This document shows, piece by piece, positions 18,063-27,977 of a stretch of 64,000 nucleotides of DNA. The position numbers and the translations under genes were made by a program. The first letter of the stretch is position 1, and the number at the start of each line of letters is the position of its first letter. The notes beneath the pieces were generated by a model. It was given only the letters and a program-made list of their open reading frames with translations. It ran no database searches and was not told the origin of the DNA. Source of the DNA: Methylococcales bacterium (GTDB taxonomy: Bacteria > Pseudomonadota > Gammaproteobacteria > Methylococcales > Methylomonadaceae); contig JAQTPT010000009.1 of NCBI GenBank assembly GCA_028712795.1, forward strand, positions 1-64,000. Reading direction: 5' to 3'.

Positions 18063-18873
18063 TTAAGCACTCGTAACGACTACAGTCCTCCGTGGGCTCA
18101 GCGCGAGGCGTCGTAGTTCATTGATGACCACACTGGCGCTGATAGTCCCCGTCTCAAGTGTGAGTTCGCAAGCCGTTTCCATCGCCCCCAAGTCAGCTTC
18201 TTTCGCCATTAATAGCAGGTCAACAATGGCTTTGTCTCCTTTCGGCTGGTTCATGAGCCGATCACGAACCACTTGTATCGATATGGGCAAATCCCAATCT
18301 TGAAAGGGGGCTCCATGTCTTAACGCACCTGGTTTTCTCTCCAGTACCGGCAAGGTGTGCCAGGAATTAAAGATGAATTTGTCGCGGCCAAAATAACGGG
18401 TATGCTCAGCAATGATGTCGCCATCGGCAACGAGGCACAGGCGATCTGCGGTCACTCTAACCGAAACGACTTTACCTACCCAAGCCGCAGGCGCACTGTA
18501 GTGATTGTGATCCAGCCGAATCAGGCAAGTACTGGAAACGCGTAACATGTGCTCCTTGTAACCATCAAACTGAACCATTATTGGGCGTAACAAGGGGGTG
18601 CTCGTCGCTAAAACATTCAGCGATGGTGCGTGTCTTTTGACTTGGATGTTGTCGTCCAGCCAGCTTTTCACAGCGCATTTCCAGCCAGGCATTCAACTCC
18701 TTAAAATCAGCAAACCGGGCTCGCGGCGTAAATAACCATTCACGGACATTGCCGACCTGATTCTCAACCCGGCCTTTCTCCCAGCCAGCAGCCGGTGTAC
18801 AGGCAACCGGTTCGAATAAATAATGATTGGCCAGAGTTAAAAAACGGCAATTAAACTTACGTTCCTTGCCCAC
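18063..18873 (-). pseudogene. IS21-family IstA transposase, 5'-truncated and frameshifted
   Basis: Two overlapping frames carry the C-terminal half of IstA. 18565-18873 has FEPVACTPAAGWEKGRVENQVGNVREW and FADFKELNAWLE. 18063-18692 has the Mu-C-like region LIRLDHNHYSAPAAWVGKVVSVRVTADRL and HTLPVLERKPGALRHGAPF. The DDE N-terminal half is missing; the gene stops abruptly near 18880, where IS110 sequence starts. With the broken istB downstream this is a dead IS21 element. Confidence 0.85.
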
Positions 18874-18997
18874 AAATATAGTGTCAACGTATCTACTTTA
18901 AATTCCATGGAAAAACGCCGGAAGTACAGGCGCTTTACCGCAATTGGGACGATGTCGAATTGTTGTACACGGAGGACATCCTTGATAAGGAACCTGG

Positions 18998-20053
18998 GTG
19001 GCGTCCTTCCAGCCGGAGTTGGTGGTCATGGAAAGTACCGGAATTTACTGGAAAAGCCCTTATGCCGCGTTAGAAAAACAGGGGTTAATGATCTGGGTTG
19101 TGAATGCACGTCATGTTAAACAAGTTCCAGGCCGCAAAACCGGTTTTGCCGATGCCCAATGGTTAGCGATACTGGCTCGGAATGGGTTATTACGGGGTGG
19201 CTTTGTGCCGCCGGCGGTGTTCCGGGAATTACGCTTGATTGCCCGGCAGATGTAAAAACTCACGGGAATTTTGTCAGGTGAAAAGAATCGTCTGCACAAA
19301 ATCCTGAGCGATGGCGGTATCCGCTTGGGGGTTGTGGTCAGTGATATACATGGCAAATCAGCAAAGGCAATGATTAAAGGCCTGTTAGCCGGAGAATCGC
19401 CGAAGCAGGTGTTCCAGTATGCGAGTAACCGTCTTAAAGCCGGCGAAGAAGAGCTTCAGGATGCGTTAGCGGGTGACTTAAGCCCCTCTCATCATTTCGT
19501 ACTCACCGAACTGATGGCGCACAGTGACGAACTTGAAGCCCGGATTGAGACTTTCCGTCAAGCGCTATTGCAAGGACTTGCGCCTTATCAAGCTATTTTG
19601 CGGAGTCTACAAACCATCCCCGGGCTGGATGAAACCGGAGCCGCTTTGTTGTTGGTGGAAATTGGTGATGATATGAGCGCTTTTGGCACGCCTGAACGTT
19701 TAGCTTCTTGGGCAGGTGTTAGCCCAGGCAATAATGAATCAGCGGGCAAGAAGAAAACCGGCAAAACCCGCAAAGGTAACCCTTATGTACGCCGCATATT
19801 ATGTGAGGCATCCAATGCGGCGAGTCGAACGCAATGCCGGCTACAGGATATGTTCAAAGGATTATTGATTCGACGAGGGCGAAAGCGAGCAATCTTTGCA
19901 TTAGCTCACAAAATTTTAAAGATTACCTTTTTGTTGATCGAACGAGGCGATTATTACCGGGATGCCACCGTTGATTATGAAAAACTCTCTGTCCAGCGTA
20001 ACGCTCCCCGCTGGATTAAAACACTTAAAAAATACGGCTATATTGCCGCATAA
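18998..20053 (+). pseudogene. IS110-family transposase with in-frame stop and lost N-terminus
   Basis: Two segments in the same frame are separated by TAA at 19253-19255. The first has VVMESTGIYWKSPYAALE and GRKTGFADAQWLA, the RuvC-like DEDD part. The second has LSGEKNRLHKILSDGGIRLG, the transposase_20 region IPGLDETGAALLLVEIGD with LASWAGVSPGNNESAGK, and the KGNPYVRRILCEAS end. The extreme N-terminus with the first catalytic Asp is missing, replaced by unrelated sequence before about 18990. IS110 elements move by RNA-guided recombination; this copy is dead. Confidence 0.88.
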
Positions 20054-20210
20054 ACGGATTTTACCATCCTGTTTTTTTTAGGCCCGATTAAGGCCAGGGG
20101 TTTGTTTGCCTCCTGCGCAAGGTATTTTTCATGGTAACTTTCGCGACAAGGGTGTGAGCCGGATGCAGGAACAAGTCTACGCACTTAAAGTTGTTGCCCC
20201 TGTAAGAACC

Positions 20211-20256
20211 GCAAGCCCGATACTGTAAGCTGTTGCAGTAAAGCAGGCGGGCTTGC
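20211..20256. other. Nested stem-loop 3' of the IS110 gene (possible guide-RNA remnant)
   Basis: GCAAGCCCG (20211-20219) pairs with CGGGCTTGC (20248-20256), and inside it TACTG pairs with CAGTA, giving a two-tier hairpin in the non-coding flank of the IS110 transposase. IS110-type elements encode a structured bridge RNA in a flank of the transposase gene (the side depends on subgroup). That this is such an RNA is a guess from position and shape. The rest of 20054-20401 shows no gene. Confidence 0.3.
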
Positions 20257-20401
20257 ACGCAGACGGAATTTATCAGTAGCCATCCTATCGTAAAGTATAT
20301 TTACGGCAATGATCCAAATAACCGGGCTCGTTACTGGCTATTAGCTGCGCTACCTTTTTTCATAACCATGCGGGTGTGGCCAGTGGCGGGGCAAGCCGTA
20401 C

Positions 20402-21835
20402 TCAATGCTCAAGATAAACTTCCAAGCGCCCTTTCTGTACAGCTTGCACCAAGGCCTTATAATCCAGCTCGTTTTGGTCGGCATAGCTTTCTGCAAAATC
20501 CGCCAGCGCCACATCAAAATCTTCTTTTTTGCCCAGGTAGCCTGCGATTTTCGCGGCATCACCGGAACGGGCATGGGCGCGCGCCAGCGCCCATGCGCAA
20601 AATTCGGCGTATTGGTTCATCACGGATGGGCCGAACAACTCGACTTGCGGCTTCATCTTCATATCGCGCATTTGCCGGATATAGAAGTGTCCTTTTACAG
20701 TCTCTGTCCAGCCGAGAAAGATGTCGCTCGCCGACTGCATCAGCCGTTGTCCCATAACCACACGCTGCCCATGGTTAGGATACGGACTAACTCCGACAAA
20801 AGGCTCCAGGACCGAGGCGCCCGCTTCTTTCACCTGCAGGAACAACGGATCGTCCGCACCTCCCATCAGGAGCAAAATGGCACAGCGGGAGCCGACGCTG
20901 CCGATCCCAACTACTTTCGCGGCCATATCTTTCAATTCATAGCGATCCAGCAATAGCCGCTTGTCCTCCGACAAGGTTGCGCGATAGCGCTCAAACGCTT
21001 CGTGTACGCGAGCTTTCACTACCGCCTCTTCCTCATCCTGAAGATGGTAGATCAACGGGGGATTGTCGCGAATGCGATGCTCACCGCCCTCGAAGGTGAC
21101 TAGCTCAGGAAAATCCTCATCCAGCACATCGCGGTCATGGGCTTTAGCGGCACGCTTTCTGGCACGCGCTCTGGTGGTATCGTCCTCGATCTGCTCGATC
21201 ATCGCGTCACCGCTGATGCTGAAGTACCACACATCGAGCACCCCCATCTTGGAGAATTCCCGCATGCGCTCACGATAGCTGCGAACGCAAGTCCGTGCCG
21301 CCTCGCGCGCTTCGCCGTCACTGAAGCCGTTGTGCCGTCCGGCAATCACAAAGCTGGCGGCGAGGCGTTTGATATCCCATTCCCATGGGGCCGGCATTGT
21401 TTCATCGAAGTCGTTGATAGCGAAAATCAGCTTCCGTTCCGGCGTGCCAAAGCCGCCGAAGTTGAGCAGATGGCAATCGCCGCAGGCTTGCACGTGAATA
21501 CCGGTGGATGGCAATGCGGCGAGATCGGCCGCCATAATCGATGCCGTCCCCCGGTAGAAAGCAAAGGGCGATTGCATCATACGGCCGTAGCGGATCGGCA
21601 GCAGTTTGGGTTCCCGGCCGGCGCTTGATTCGATCAATAGATCAATGGGATCGCGGCGACTGGCCGGGGCCTGCCACTGTGCGTGGCTCGCCAACGGCAC
21701 AGCAAGGCGCATCGCTTTGCCTTCGTCCTTGCGATCTGTTCGCGAGCGCCGGTCTACTGTGACCGGTTCGGCGATTTTAATGGGGGTGCTCTCTTTATTT
21801 TTATGATCGTGTTTTTTGGGAGTATCTTTTTTCAT
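20402..21835 (-). CDS. DUF2252 family protein
   Basis: A 477-residue soluble protein of the DUF2252 family, which has a kinase-like look (HxxDxxxxN-type motif) but no assigned reaction. Family features: RDPIDLLIES near the start, MMQSPFAFYRGTASIMAADL, VQACGDCHLLNFGGF, FAINDFDETMPAPWEWDIKRLAAS, KVVGIGSVGSRCAILLL, and the late DIFLGWTE...FYIRQMRDMK. The first 40 residues are charged and probably disordered. GAGGG lies before the ATG. Base composition is richer in G+C than the neighbouring core genes. It is separated from the next gene by about 170 bases. Confidence 0.9.
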   Translation of the reverse strand: MKKDTPKKHDHKNKESTPIKIAEPVTVDRRSRTDRKDEGKAMRLAVPLASHAQWQAPASRRDPIDLLIESSAGREPKLLPIRYGRMMQSPFAFYRGTASIMAADLAALPSTGIHVQACGDCHLLNFGGFGTPERKLIFAINDFDETMPAPWEWDIKRLAASFVIAGRHNGFSDGEAREAARTCVRSYRERMREFSKMGVLDVWYFSISGDAMIEQIEDDTTRARARKRAAKAHDRDVLDEDFPELVTFEGGEHRIRDNPPLIYHLQDEEEAVVKARVHEAFERYRATLSEDKRLLLDRYELKDMAAKVVGIGSVGSRCAILLLMGGADDPLFLQVKEAGASVLEPFVGVSPYPNHGQRVVMGQRLMQSASDIFLGWTETVKGHFYIRQMRDMKMKPQVELFGPSVMNQYAEFCAWALARAHARSGDAAKIAGYLGKKEDFDVALADFAESYADQNELDYKALVQAVQKGRLEVYLEH

Positions 21836-22008
21836 TTTTATTTCCCTCGTTTGATATTACAGATAAGGGCTTCTCGATTAAGCCCGGTTGCTACACGGAT
21901 CAAAACGGTATGTTTGGTTTTAAGCGCCTATCTAGTGCGTATCCCAAAAGGAGAGCACTTATTCAGTCTTTCCTTGCGTTGAATCCATGTTGCATTTCTT
22001 TAACTTCA

Positions 22009-23196
22009 TCATAATAAAATCCCAAGCAAGCGTTTAACAATGTCCTCCAGGGAAATCATTGTCAATGCCAGCGGCAGCACCGGTAACAGTGCCGCGATAG
22101 CGGTTTGAAGCACAACAGTCTTGCCGAACGGAAACGGCCGCATACTGTAAACTACTTCAAAACTGCCGGCCAGGTCGTTCAAGGATTGAATATCCCCGGT
22201 TCCGACCAGTTGTTCATCAAGCGGCGCTCCGCCACGCAACCATTTTTGGTCGAACCCTTCAACGTAGCGGCTTGCCAGTGCGCCATACTCAAGTAAGCCT
22301 TGTCGTTTGGCTTGCGCCAGTCGGGGCGCAAACACGCATAAAGGGCCGAGTACGAGTAGCAAAGAAAAGATGGTGAAGACGGCGATCTCGGGTTTAAAGT
22401 ACAGCAATGTTTCGCCCGCATAAAAAATATGGTTGGCGATATTGCCGGCAAGCAAAGCGCCTTGAGCCAGCAGCAACGGCATAAATGCAGCCGCGCTGCC
22501 CCCGAGAAAACCGAGTCCCGCAGCGCGGTCGGGATGCGTCGGCACGAGGTGCAAATCCAGCCGGGAAACTTGCCATAGAAACCGCGCCCAGATAATAATA
22601 CGAAAATACCAGCGCAATAACAGAAACTGAAAAACCGGAATGCTTACATAGGCGTACCAATACCCTGCCGGAGAAGAATGGCGGTGCCCATCGACGATGG
22701 CCGCATACCAGGTGGCCGATTCCAGCGTCTGACTCAACCATAGGTAATGTCCAACCGTCAACACCAGGATAATTAGCAAAACCTCGATCACGACTGAATT
22801 ACGCAAACGCATCGCGGAGACGATAAGGGCTTCAAACTGCGGGTGGACTTGCGGCGGAACGATCCCGCGCTCCACAAATTGTTTGACAATCAGCCTGATT
22901 CGCTGATGAACCACAAGTTCCGCCACCAACAGCAATGGCAAGGCCACCAGAAAGCGGACGTGTACATCCACGTCATAAAAAAAAGGGACTTTAATAGCGC
23001 CGCCTAACGCCTGTCCGGACAACACCGAAAGCACCAGCAAGGGCAACCAGGTCAACAGGGAAATGACGATCACTCGGCGCTTAACCAAATTCATCGTATT
23101 GGTGGTTAGCCGCGTGCGGATTAAAAGTTGAAAAAGCGGGCCGCCCAGTACCAGGGAAAAGTCATCGGGTTGTTTGCTGTCAGGCGGTTGAATCAT
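22009..23196 (-). CDS. Polytopic inner-membrane protein
   Basis: I chose the ATG at 23196 (395 residues, MIQPPDSKQPDD); the frame stays open to 23412, but that part looks like 5' sequence. At least six hydrophobic helices are visible, for example VISLLTWLPLLVLSVLSG, FLVALPLLLVAELVV, EVLLIILVLTVGHYLWL, VFTIFSLLLVLGPLCVFA and TAIAALLPVLPLALTMI, with a soluble loop before the last one. I recognise it only as a conserved hypothetical membrane protein. It follows DUF2252 on the same strand; whether they act together is unknown. Confidence 0.75.
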   Translation of the reverse strand: MIQPPDSKQPDDFSLVLGGPLFQLLIRTRLTTNTMNLVKRRVIVISLLTWLPLLVLSVLSGQALGGAIKVPFFYDVDVHVRFLVALPLLLVAELVVHQRIRLIVKQFVERGIVPPQVHPQFEALIVSAMRLRNSVVIEVLLIILVLTVGHYLWLSQTLESATWYAAIVDGHRHSSPAGYWYAYVSIPVFQFLLLRWYFRIIIWARFLWQVSRLDLHLVPTHPDRAAGLGFLGGSAAAFMPLLLAQGALLAGNIANHIFYAGETLLYFKPEIAVFTIFSLLLVLGPLCVFAPRLAQAKRQGLLEYGALASRYVEGFDQKWLRGGAPLDEQLVGTGDIQSLNDLAGSFEVVYSMRPFPFGKTVVLQTAIAALLPVLPLALTMISLEDIVKRLLGILL

Positions 23197-23469
23197 AGTA
23201 TTTTTAACACCTAAAATAGATTGGTTTTTTTTAAAAGTGATCTGAAAAAAACATCTTAATCCGGGTTGATCGAATGGGGCCTGCTGCTTTCGTCCGTTCG
23301 CGATCGATCGTTCAGAGTTTACGTGTAGCCGTACATAAATAGCTAATCTACGCTTTACCCACCGCATTAAAATAAACCATTCCAGACAAAACACAATACG
23401 TATAAATACCAATAAACACTAGCTCTAAAAATAAACTTTTTTGGTATGAAATGGTTTAAACAACCAGGA

Positions 23470-23506
23470 CACGTCTAATGACAGATTTATAATGTCATTA
23501 GACGTG
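23470..23506. repeat. Perfect 14-bp inverted repeat upstream of the membrane-protein and slipin genes
   Basis: CACGTCTAATGACA is followed after nine bases by its exact reverse complement TGTCATTAGACGTG. It lies in the roughly 600-base gap between the divergent membrane-protein gene and the slipin gene. There is no T-run. It could be an operator, a dispersed repeat or the hairpin of a small RNA. The rest of the gap (23197-23788) shows no gene. Confidence 0.7.
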
Positions 23507-23788
23507 AAATAAGAGTCATCAAGCTAAACAATAAAGATCTAATCCGGACAAGCCTGAACCAGGAAGGCGACGTATTTTTGGGCAACAAGAAATTCCTGGC
23601 TGTACGGGGAAATTTGGACGATCCGCCGATTCACATCCCCCAGAATGTTCCTGCCTTGGCGGGTTTAAATGAAATATAACTAAAAGGCGGATCGCTTGAC
23701 TGATGAGCTGAGAAACCCTATAGTCTAACGGCTTCATTTTGTTTTATTATCTCCTTCACCGATTCCTGTCAAAAAAGGGAACAAAAAC

Positions 23789-24562
23789 ATGTTTTCAGTT
23801 GATATTGTCAATCTTGTTGTTTTAGTCGTTGTGGTTTTAGCTTTCATGTCGCTCCGCATCGTAAAGGAATATGACCGTGGCGTCATTTTCTTTCTCGGTA
23901 AAGTTGTCGGCGTACGCGGCCCCGGCCTCATTATACTCATACCTTTTTTTGAACTGATGACGAAGGTCACCCTCCGTACAATCACTATGAACATCCCGTC
24001 GCAGAAGATCATCACCAAGGACAACGTATCTATCGACATTGCCGCCGTGGCGTACTACAAAATTATTGACCCTCAAAAGTCGGTCGTCGCAATTGAGGAC
24101 ATTACCAGCGCAGTTAACCAGATCAGCCAGACCACTGTGCGAAACGTTGTCGGTCAGTTCTCGCTTGACCAGTTGCTCTCCCAGACAAGCGACATTAACT
24201 TGCAGATTAAGAACGTGATTGATGGACATACAGAACCCTGGGGAGCCGAGGTGACAGCCGTCGAGATAAAAGACATCACGCTTCCTGAAAATATGCAGCG
24301 TGCCATGGCTAAGGAGGCGGAGGCGGAGCGCGAACGCCGCGCCAAGATTGTTGCCGCGGAAGGGGAGTTCCAGGCGGCTGTTAAGCTCGGTCAGGCCGCA
24401 GACATTATCGCGCTGCATCCGGTTGCACTTCAGCTACGCACGCTCCAGACCATGGCCGAAATTGCTACCGAGAAAAATTCCACGATCATATTCCCGGCGC
24501 AGTTCATGACAACTGTGCATGAGGCGATTTCTACGATCAAGCAAGACACTAGCAACAATTAG
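23789..24562 (+). CDS. Slipin/stomatin-like SPFH (band 7) membrane protein
   Basis: A 257-residue membrane-anchored SPFH protein. One N-terminal helix (residues 5-22) is followed by the band 7 domain: [43 protein letters not shown] and the conserved [17 protein letters not shown] helical [24 protein letters not shown] segment then leads to the oligomerisation tail ([14 protein letters not shown]). Slipins form membrane microdomain complexes, often with an NfeD partner; none is next to it. The ribosome site AGGGA precedes the ATG. An in-frame pyrophosphatase remnant follows directly after the stop. Confidence 0.92.
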   Translation: MFSVDIVNLVVLVVVVLAFMSLRIVKEYDRGVIFFLGKVVGVRGPGLIILIPFFELMTKVTLRTITMNIPSQKIITKDNVSIDIAAVAYYKIIDPQKSVVAIEDITSAVNQISQTTVRNVVGQFSLDQLLSQTSDINLQIKNVIDGHTEPWGAEVTAVEIKDITLPENMQRAMAKEAEAERERRAKIVAAEGEFQAAVKLGQAADIIALHPVALQLRTLQTMAEIATEKNSTIIFPAQFMTTVHEAISTIKQDTSNN

Positions 24563-24613
24563 CCGCCAAAACATACTAAAAGTCCATCTGTATCAACGAA
24601 TTCAGTCGCTTCG

Positions 24614-24946
24614 CGCAAAGATGCCCCTTGGGTTGAGGTCATCATTGAGATTGCACGAGGAAGTTTTTTAAAGCGGGGCTCTGCAGAAAAATTGGATTTT
24701 ATTTCGCCTTTATCTTGTTTTTTCAACTATGGCACGATTCCAGCATTCATCGGAAAAGACGGTGATTTGCTGGATGGGCCGGTGCTTTGTTCGCGTCCGT
24801 CTTTGGGCGCAACAATAAGAGTTTCTGCTTGGGGTAATTTTTGGAATGATCGACAGGGGTATGAAGACAAGCTGATATGCGGTCATTCCCCTGTTTCTCC
24901 ATGGAATCAACGGTTGAATCTTCTGTTTTTTTACGATCTACGCTAA
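24614..24946 (+). pseudogene. Inorganic pyrophosphatase-like remnant
   Basis: In one frame the sequence reads WVEVIIEIARGSFLKRGS, then LDFISPLSCFFNYGTIPAFIG, DGDLLDGPVL and YEDKLICGHSPVSPWNQR, matching the core of a soluble inorganic diphosphatase-like protein. There is no usable start codon at the expected place, and the C-terminus stops soon after LLFFY, well short of a full enzyme. Several conserved positions look changed. It is probably the decayed end of a formerly complete gene. About 270 further bases up to uup contain nothing recognisable. Confidence 0.6.
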
Positions 24947-25216
24947 GGCCAAAAGTCTACTTAATTTGATTAGATGTCGAAGCGAATGCAGCTTTCGTGA
25001 GGGCTGGCTTGAGGCCGGGGATGCCTTGGCAAGGGCAACACCTCCGAGCTTGCGCTGACTAGAAAGGGCCAAGTGCTATTGATGCCACACAACCAGACTT
25101 GCTATAACTTACCATCAAATAACCTATTTTTTTCTCACTTTATGGTAAAGACATCCTCATTGTTCTATATAATACTCTCTGCGACTCCTCTATTTACCAT
25201 CTAAAGAAATTCGAAA

Positions 25217-27127
25217 ATGCCCTTATTACGTTTAACGAACATCTCCATCGCTTATGGAACTCACGCTTTATTAAAAAATGCCGATTTTCAGCTGGATGCA
25301 GGTGAAAGAGTTGGCTTGTTAGGCCGTAATGGCGAAGGCAAATCAACTTTGATGAAAATTATCGCTGGAAATGTGCTTCCCGATCACGGTGATATTTGGC
25401 GGCAACCTGAATTAAGACTCGCATGGCTGGAGCAATCACCCGACTTACCAGAGGAAGCAACTATTTATGACGCCGTTGCGGGGGGCCTGGGTGAACTGGG
25501 GGAATGGATCACCCGTTACCATGCGCTGACGTTATCCATGGATTATGATGATGACAAGGCGTTAAACGAGCTGGGTGATTTGCAGCATCAGTTGGAAGCG
25601 CATAATGGCTGGCACTTTCAACAACGGGTTGAAACAACATTAACCAAGCTTGATTTACCGGGCGAATTAAAAATCAGTGGCTTATCGGGCGGCTGGAAGC
25701 GGAGAGTTGCGCTGGCAAGAGCCCTGGTCATAGAACCGGAAGTGCTACTGCTGGACGAACCCACCAACCATCTGGATTTTGAGAGTATCACCTGGCTGGA
25801 AGAACAGCTGCTTAACTTTCAGGGCGCGGTGTTATTTGTCACCCACGACCGGGCATTTTTGCAAAAACTGGCGACCCGGATTGTTGACTTGGATCGCGGC
25901 AATCTGGTGTCCTGGGCAGGCAATTATGACGATTATTTGACCCGTAAAGCCGCCGCACTTGAAGACGAAGCAAACCAAAATGCGGAGTTTGATAAGAAAC
26001 TGGCAGATGAAGAAGTATGGATCAGGCAGGGCGTCAAAGCACGGCGCACACGTAATGAAGGGCGTGTAAGAGCCTTGGAAAAACTGCGTAATGAACGCGC
26101 CCAACGGCGGCTCCAGCAAGGCACAGCCAGGTTGGCTCTGGAAAAAGGCGACGCGTCTGGTAAAAAAGTCATTGAAGTTGATGATATTTGTTTTGGCTAT
26201 GGCGACAGGCAAATTATCAACCATTTTTCAACACTGATTCAACGCGGTGACAAAATTGGCTTGATTGGCGCCAACGGCGCAGGCAAATCAACCTTGTTGA
26301 AGTTATTGCTAAAGCAGTTGGAGCCGGCCATCGGCACGGTAGAGCAGGGCACAAAGCTGGAAATCGCCTACTTTGACCAATTGCGTGACCAGCTCGACCC
26401 TAATACAACCGTTGCCGACACCGTTGCGGATGGCAATGATTTTGTCGAAATAGCGGGCAACAAACGCCATGTAATGTCTTACTTAGGTGATTTTTTGTTT
26501 GCGCCGACAAGAGCGCGTTCGCCGGTAAAAAGCTTGTCGGGCGGCGAAAAAAATCGCCTGTTATTGGCGCGATTATTTACCAAACCGGCAAACCTTATCG
26601 TAATGGACGAGCCGACCAATGATCTGGATTTGGAAACCCTGGAATTACTGGAAGAAAAACTGGTGAATTACGACGGCACTTTATTACTGGTAAGCCATGA
26701 CCGGGCTTTTCTTGATAATGTAGTGACCAGCGTATTTGTTCTTGATGGTTCAGGCAATGTCGATGAGTTTGTTGGCGGTTATACGGATTGGATGGGATAT
26801 GTCACACAAGCAAAACAGGACAAACCCACTGTCGCGCTAAAAAAGAAGGAAGATGTGGTAGGCCAAGAAAAACCAGCCGCCGCTAAAAAGAAAAAATTAA
26901 GCTTTAAAGACCAGCAAGAACTCAATAAATTGCCGGAAATGATTGATGAGCTGGAAGCCAAGCAAGTGGAGCTAACCCAGCAAATCAGCTCATCCGCTTT
27001 TTATAAAAAAGATCCATTGGCTATTGCCAAGACCCTGGATGAATTGAAAGCAATACAAGCCAAACTTGAACAAGTCTATGCGCGTTGGAATGAGCTGGAA
27101 GCACTGACTGAAGAAGGCGTCAGTTAA
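25217..27127 (+). CDS. uup: ABC-F ATPase Uup
   Basis: A 636-residue duplicated ATPase of the ABC-F group. It has two Walker A motifs (GRNGEGKSTLMK and GANGAGKSTLLK), two signature motifs (LSGGWKRRVALARAL and LSGGEKNRLLLARLF), each followed by a DEPTNHLDFES or DEPTNDLDLET Walker B, and the interdomain linker with RRTRNEGR. The C-terminal lysine-rich coiled coil (LSFKDQQELNKLPEMIDELEAKQ) is the DNA-binding tail that distinguishes Uup. ABC-F proteins of this type act on ribosomes, and Uup is linked to precise transposon excision and replication fork stability. Two tRNA genes follow. Confidence 0.94.
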   Translation: MPLLRLTNISIAYGTHALLKNADFQLDAGERVGLLGRNGEGKSTLMKIIAGNVLPDHGDIWRQPELRLAWLEQSPDLPEEATIYDAVAGGLGELGEWITRYHALTLSMDYDDDKALNELGDLQHQLEAHNGWHFQQRVETTLTKLDLPGELKISGLSGGWKRRVALARALVIEPEVLLLDEPTNHLDFESITWLEEQLLNFQGAVLFVTHDRAFLQKLATRIVDLDRGNLVSWAGNYDDYLTRKAAALEDEANQNAEFDKKLADEEVWIRQGVKARRTRNEGRVRALEKLRNERAQRRLQQGTARLALEKGDASGKKVIEVDDICFGYGDRQIINHFSTLIQRGDKIGLIGANGAGKSTLLKLLLKQLEPAIGTVEQGTKLEIAYFDQLRDQLDPNTTVADTVADGNDFVEIAGNKRHVMSYLGDFLFAPTRARSPVKSLSGGEKNRLLLARLFTKPANLIVMDEPTNDLDLETLELLEEKLVNYDGTLLLVSHDRAFLDNVVTSVFVLDGSGNVDEFVGGYTDWMGYVTQAKQDKPTVALKKKEDVVGQEKPAAAKKKKLSFKDQQELNKLPEMIDELEAKQVELTQQISSSAFYKKDPLAIAKTLDELKAIQAKLEQVYARWNELEALTEEGVS

Positions 27128-27197
27128 AAGTCATTGCATCATGATTCAATCTGTATTATTCTTCTCGATTCTCATGCGTTGTGTGGGATGATAAGCA

Positions 27198-27285
27198 GGA
27201 GAGATGGCCGAGTGGTCGAAGGCGCACGCCTGGAAAGTGTGTATACGGCAACGTATCGAGGGTTCGAACCCCTCTCTCTCCGCCA
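27198..27285 (+). tRNA. tRNA-Ser (anticodon GGA)
   Basis: Acceptor arms GGAGAGA and TCTCTCC pair, the discriminator is G, and CCA is encoded. There is a long variable arm (GTGTATACGGCAACGTATC) as in serine tRNAs. The anticodon loop reads CCTGGAAAG, giving GGA. The T-arm GGTTCGAACC is normal. Confidence 0.95.
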
Positions 27286-27295
27286 ATAATTATTC

Positions 27296-27371
27296 GGGGT
27301 GTTAGCTCAGTTGGTAGAGCAGTGGACTCTTAATCCATCGGTCGCGGGTTCGAATCCCTCACACCCCACCA
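27296..27371 (+). tRNA. tRNA-Lys (anticodon CTT)
   Basis: Acceptor arms GGGGTGT and ACACCCC pair, with discriminator A and encoded CCA. The anticodon loop ACTCTTAAT gives CTT. The body closely resembles a typical proteobacterial lysine tRNA. Its 3' end marks the edge of the plasmid-like element and is a plausible integration site. Confidence 0.95.
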
Positions 27372-27679
27372 ATAAAATCAAGCATTGTAGCGTTTTTTCG
27401 TTTCAAGGCTTTTTATTTGCGGTGCCTTTTGCGGTGCTTCTGTAAAAAATAATCAGCGTTTGATATTTTATTCATTGCTTCTGAAAAATTCGCACCTTGC
27501 CCTCTTTGATCCGCATTTAAAACAGCATGGCATAATTTCATATTTCTTTAGCTCGTCTAATATAAAAAAAGCTGATTATCATCTACTATTTCTGCAGCAA
27601 ATTCATCACCAAGAATTTCAAGCCTTTCTTGCTCTAAAATTGCCATCGCGTCTTTTAATCTTTTTATTTGTGGGATTTT
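27372..27679. other. Junction after tRNA-Lys; possible 29-residue ORF
   Basis: An AT-rich stretch between tRNA-Lys and the AlpA-like gene. On the minus strand 27557-27646 could encode a 29-residue acidic helical peptide (MAILEQERLEILGDEFAAE...), just downstream of alpA; it looks protein-like but has no supporting ribosome site. No integrase gene and no obvious second copy of the tRNA 3' end were seen in the window. Confidence 0.35.
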
Positions 27680-27850
27680 TCACTCCGCACCATCCAAAAA
27701 ATTATTAATCTGGTCTAGTCTCCACCGCATTGGCCGCTGAATTGCTGGCTTAACAAACTTTCCGGCCTTTCTCATTTTGTAAAACCAGTTGCGGCTAACC
27801 TTAAGCATTGCAACAACCTCATCCAGCTTTAGATATTTATGTTCTATCAT
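27680..27850 (-). CDS. AlpA-type helix-turn-helix regulator/excisionase
   Basis: A 56-residue DNA-binding protein beginning at the ATG at 27850 (MIEHKYLKLDEVVAMLKVSRNWFYKMRKAGKFVKPAI); the helix-turn-helix and the RMRWRLD-like wing (PMRWRLDQINNFL) are typical of AlpA/excisionase proteins of the MerR-like winged-helix type. Such proteins usually regulate integrase or excision in tRNA-linked islands. An AAGG sits about ten bases upstream of the start. Location 300 bases from tRNA-Lys supports an island-end role. Confidence 0.8.
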   Translation of the reverse strand: MIEHKYLKLDEVVAMLKVSRNWFYKMRKAGKFVKPAIQRPMRWRLDQINNFLDGAE

Positions 27851-27977
27851 TTTGTCATAACCTTTTGTTATTAATATGTTCACATAATTTTTTTGCTTCT
27901 TCAATGACAGCATGTTCAGCATAGTAATAATTCTTTTTTGTGGTTTTTTGCTTTTTTCATAATTACCTCAAAAGTGC

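Noticed and set aside
18907..19119. Arginine-rich 70-codon frame before the IS110 gene
   Set aside because: It is an out-of-frame reading across the junction and into the IS110 transposase.
23519..23737. 72-codon minus-strand frame upstream of slipin
   Set aside because: No family pattern, no ribosome site, and it covers the presumed slipin promoter.
27372..27680. Integrase gene at the tRNA-Lys junction
   Set aside because: No tyrosine-recombinase motif in any frame; only the AlpA-type regulator is present.
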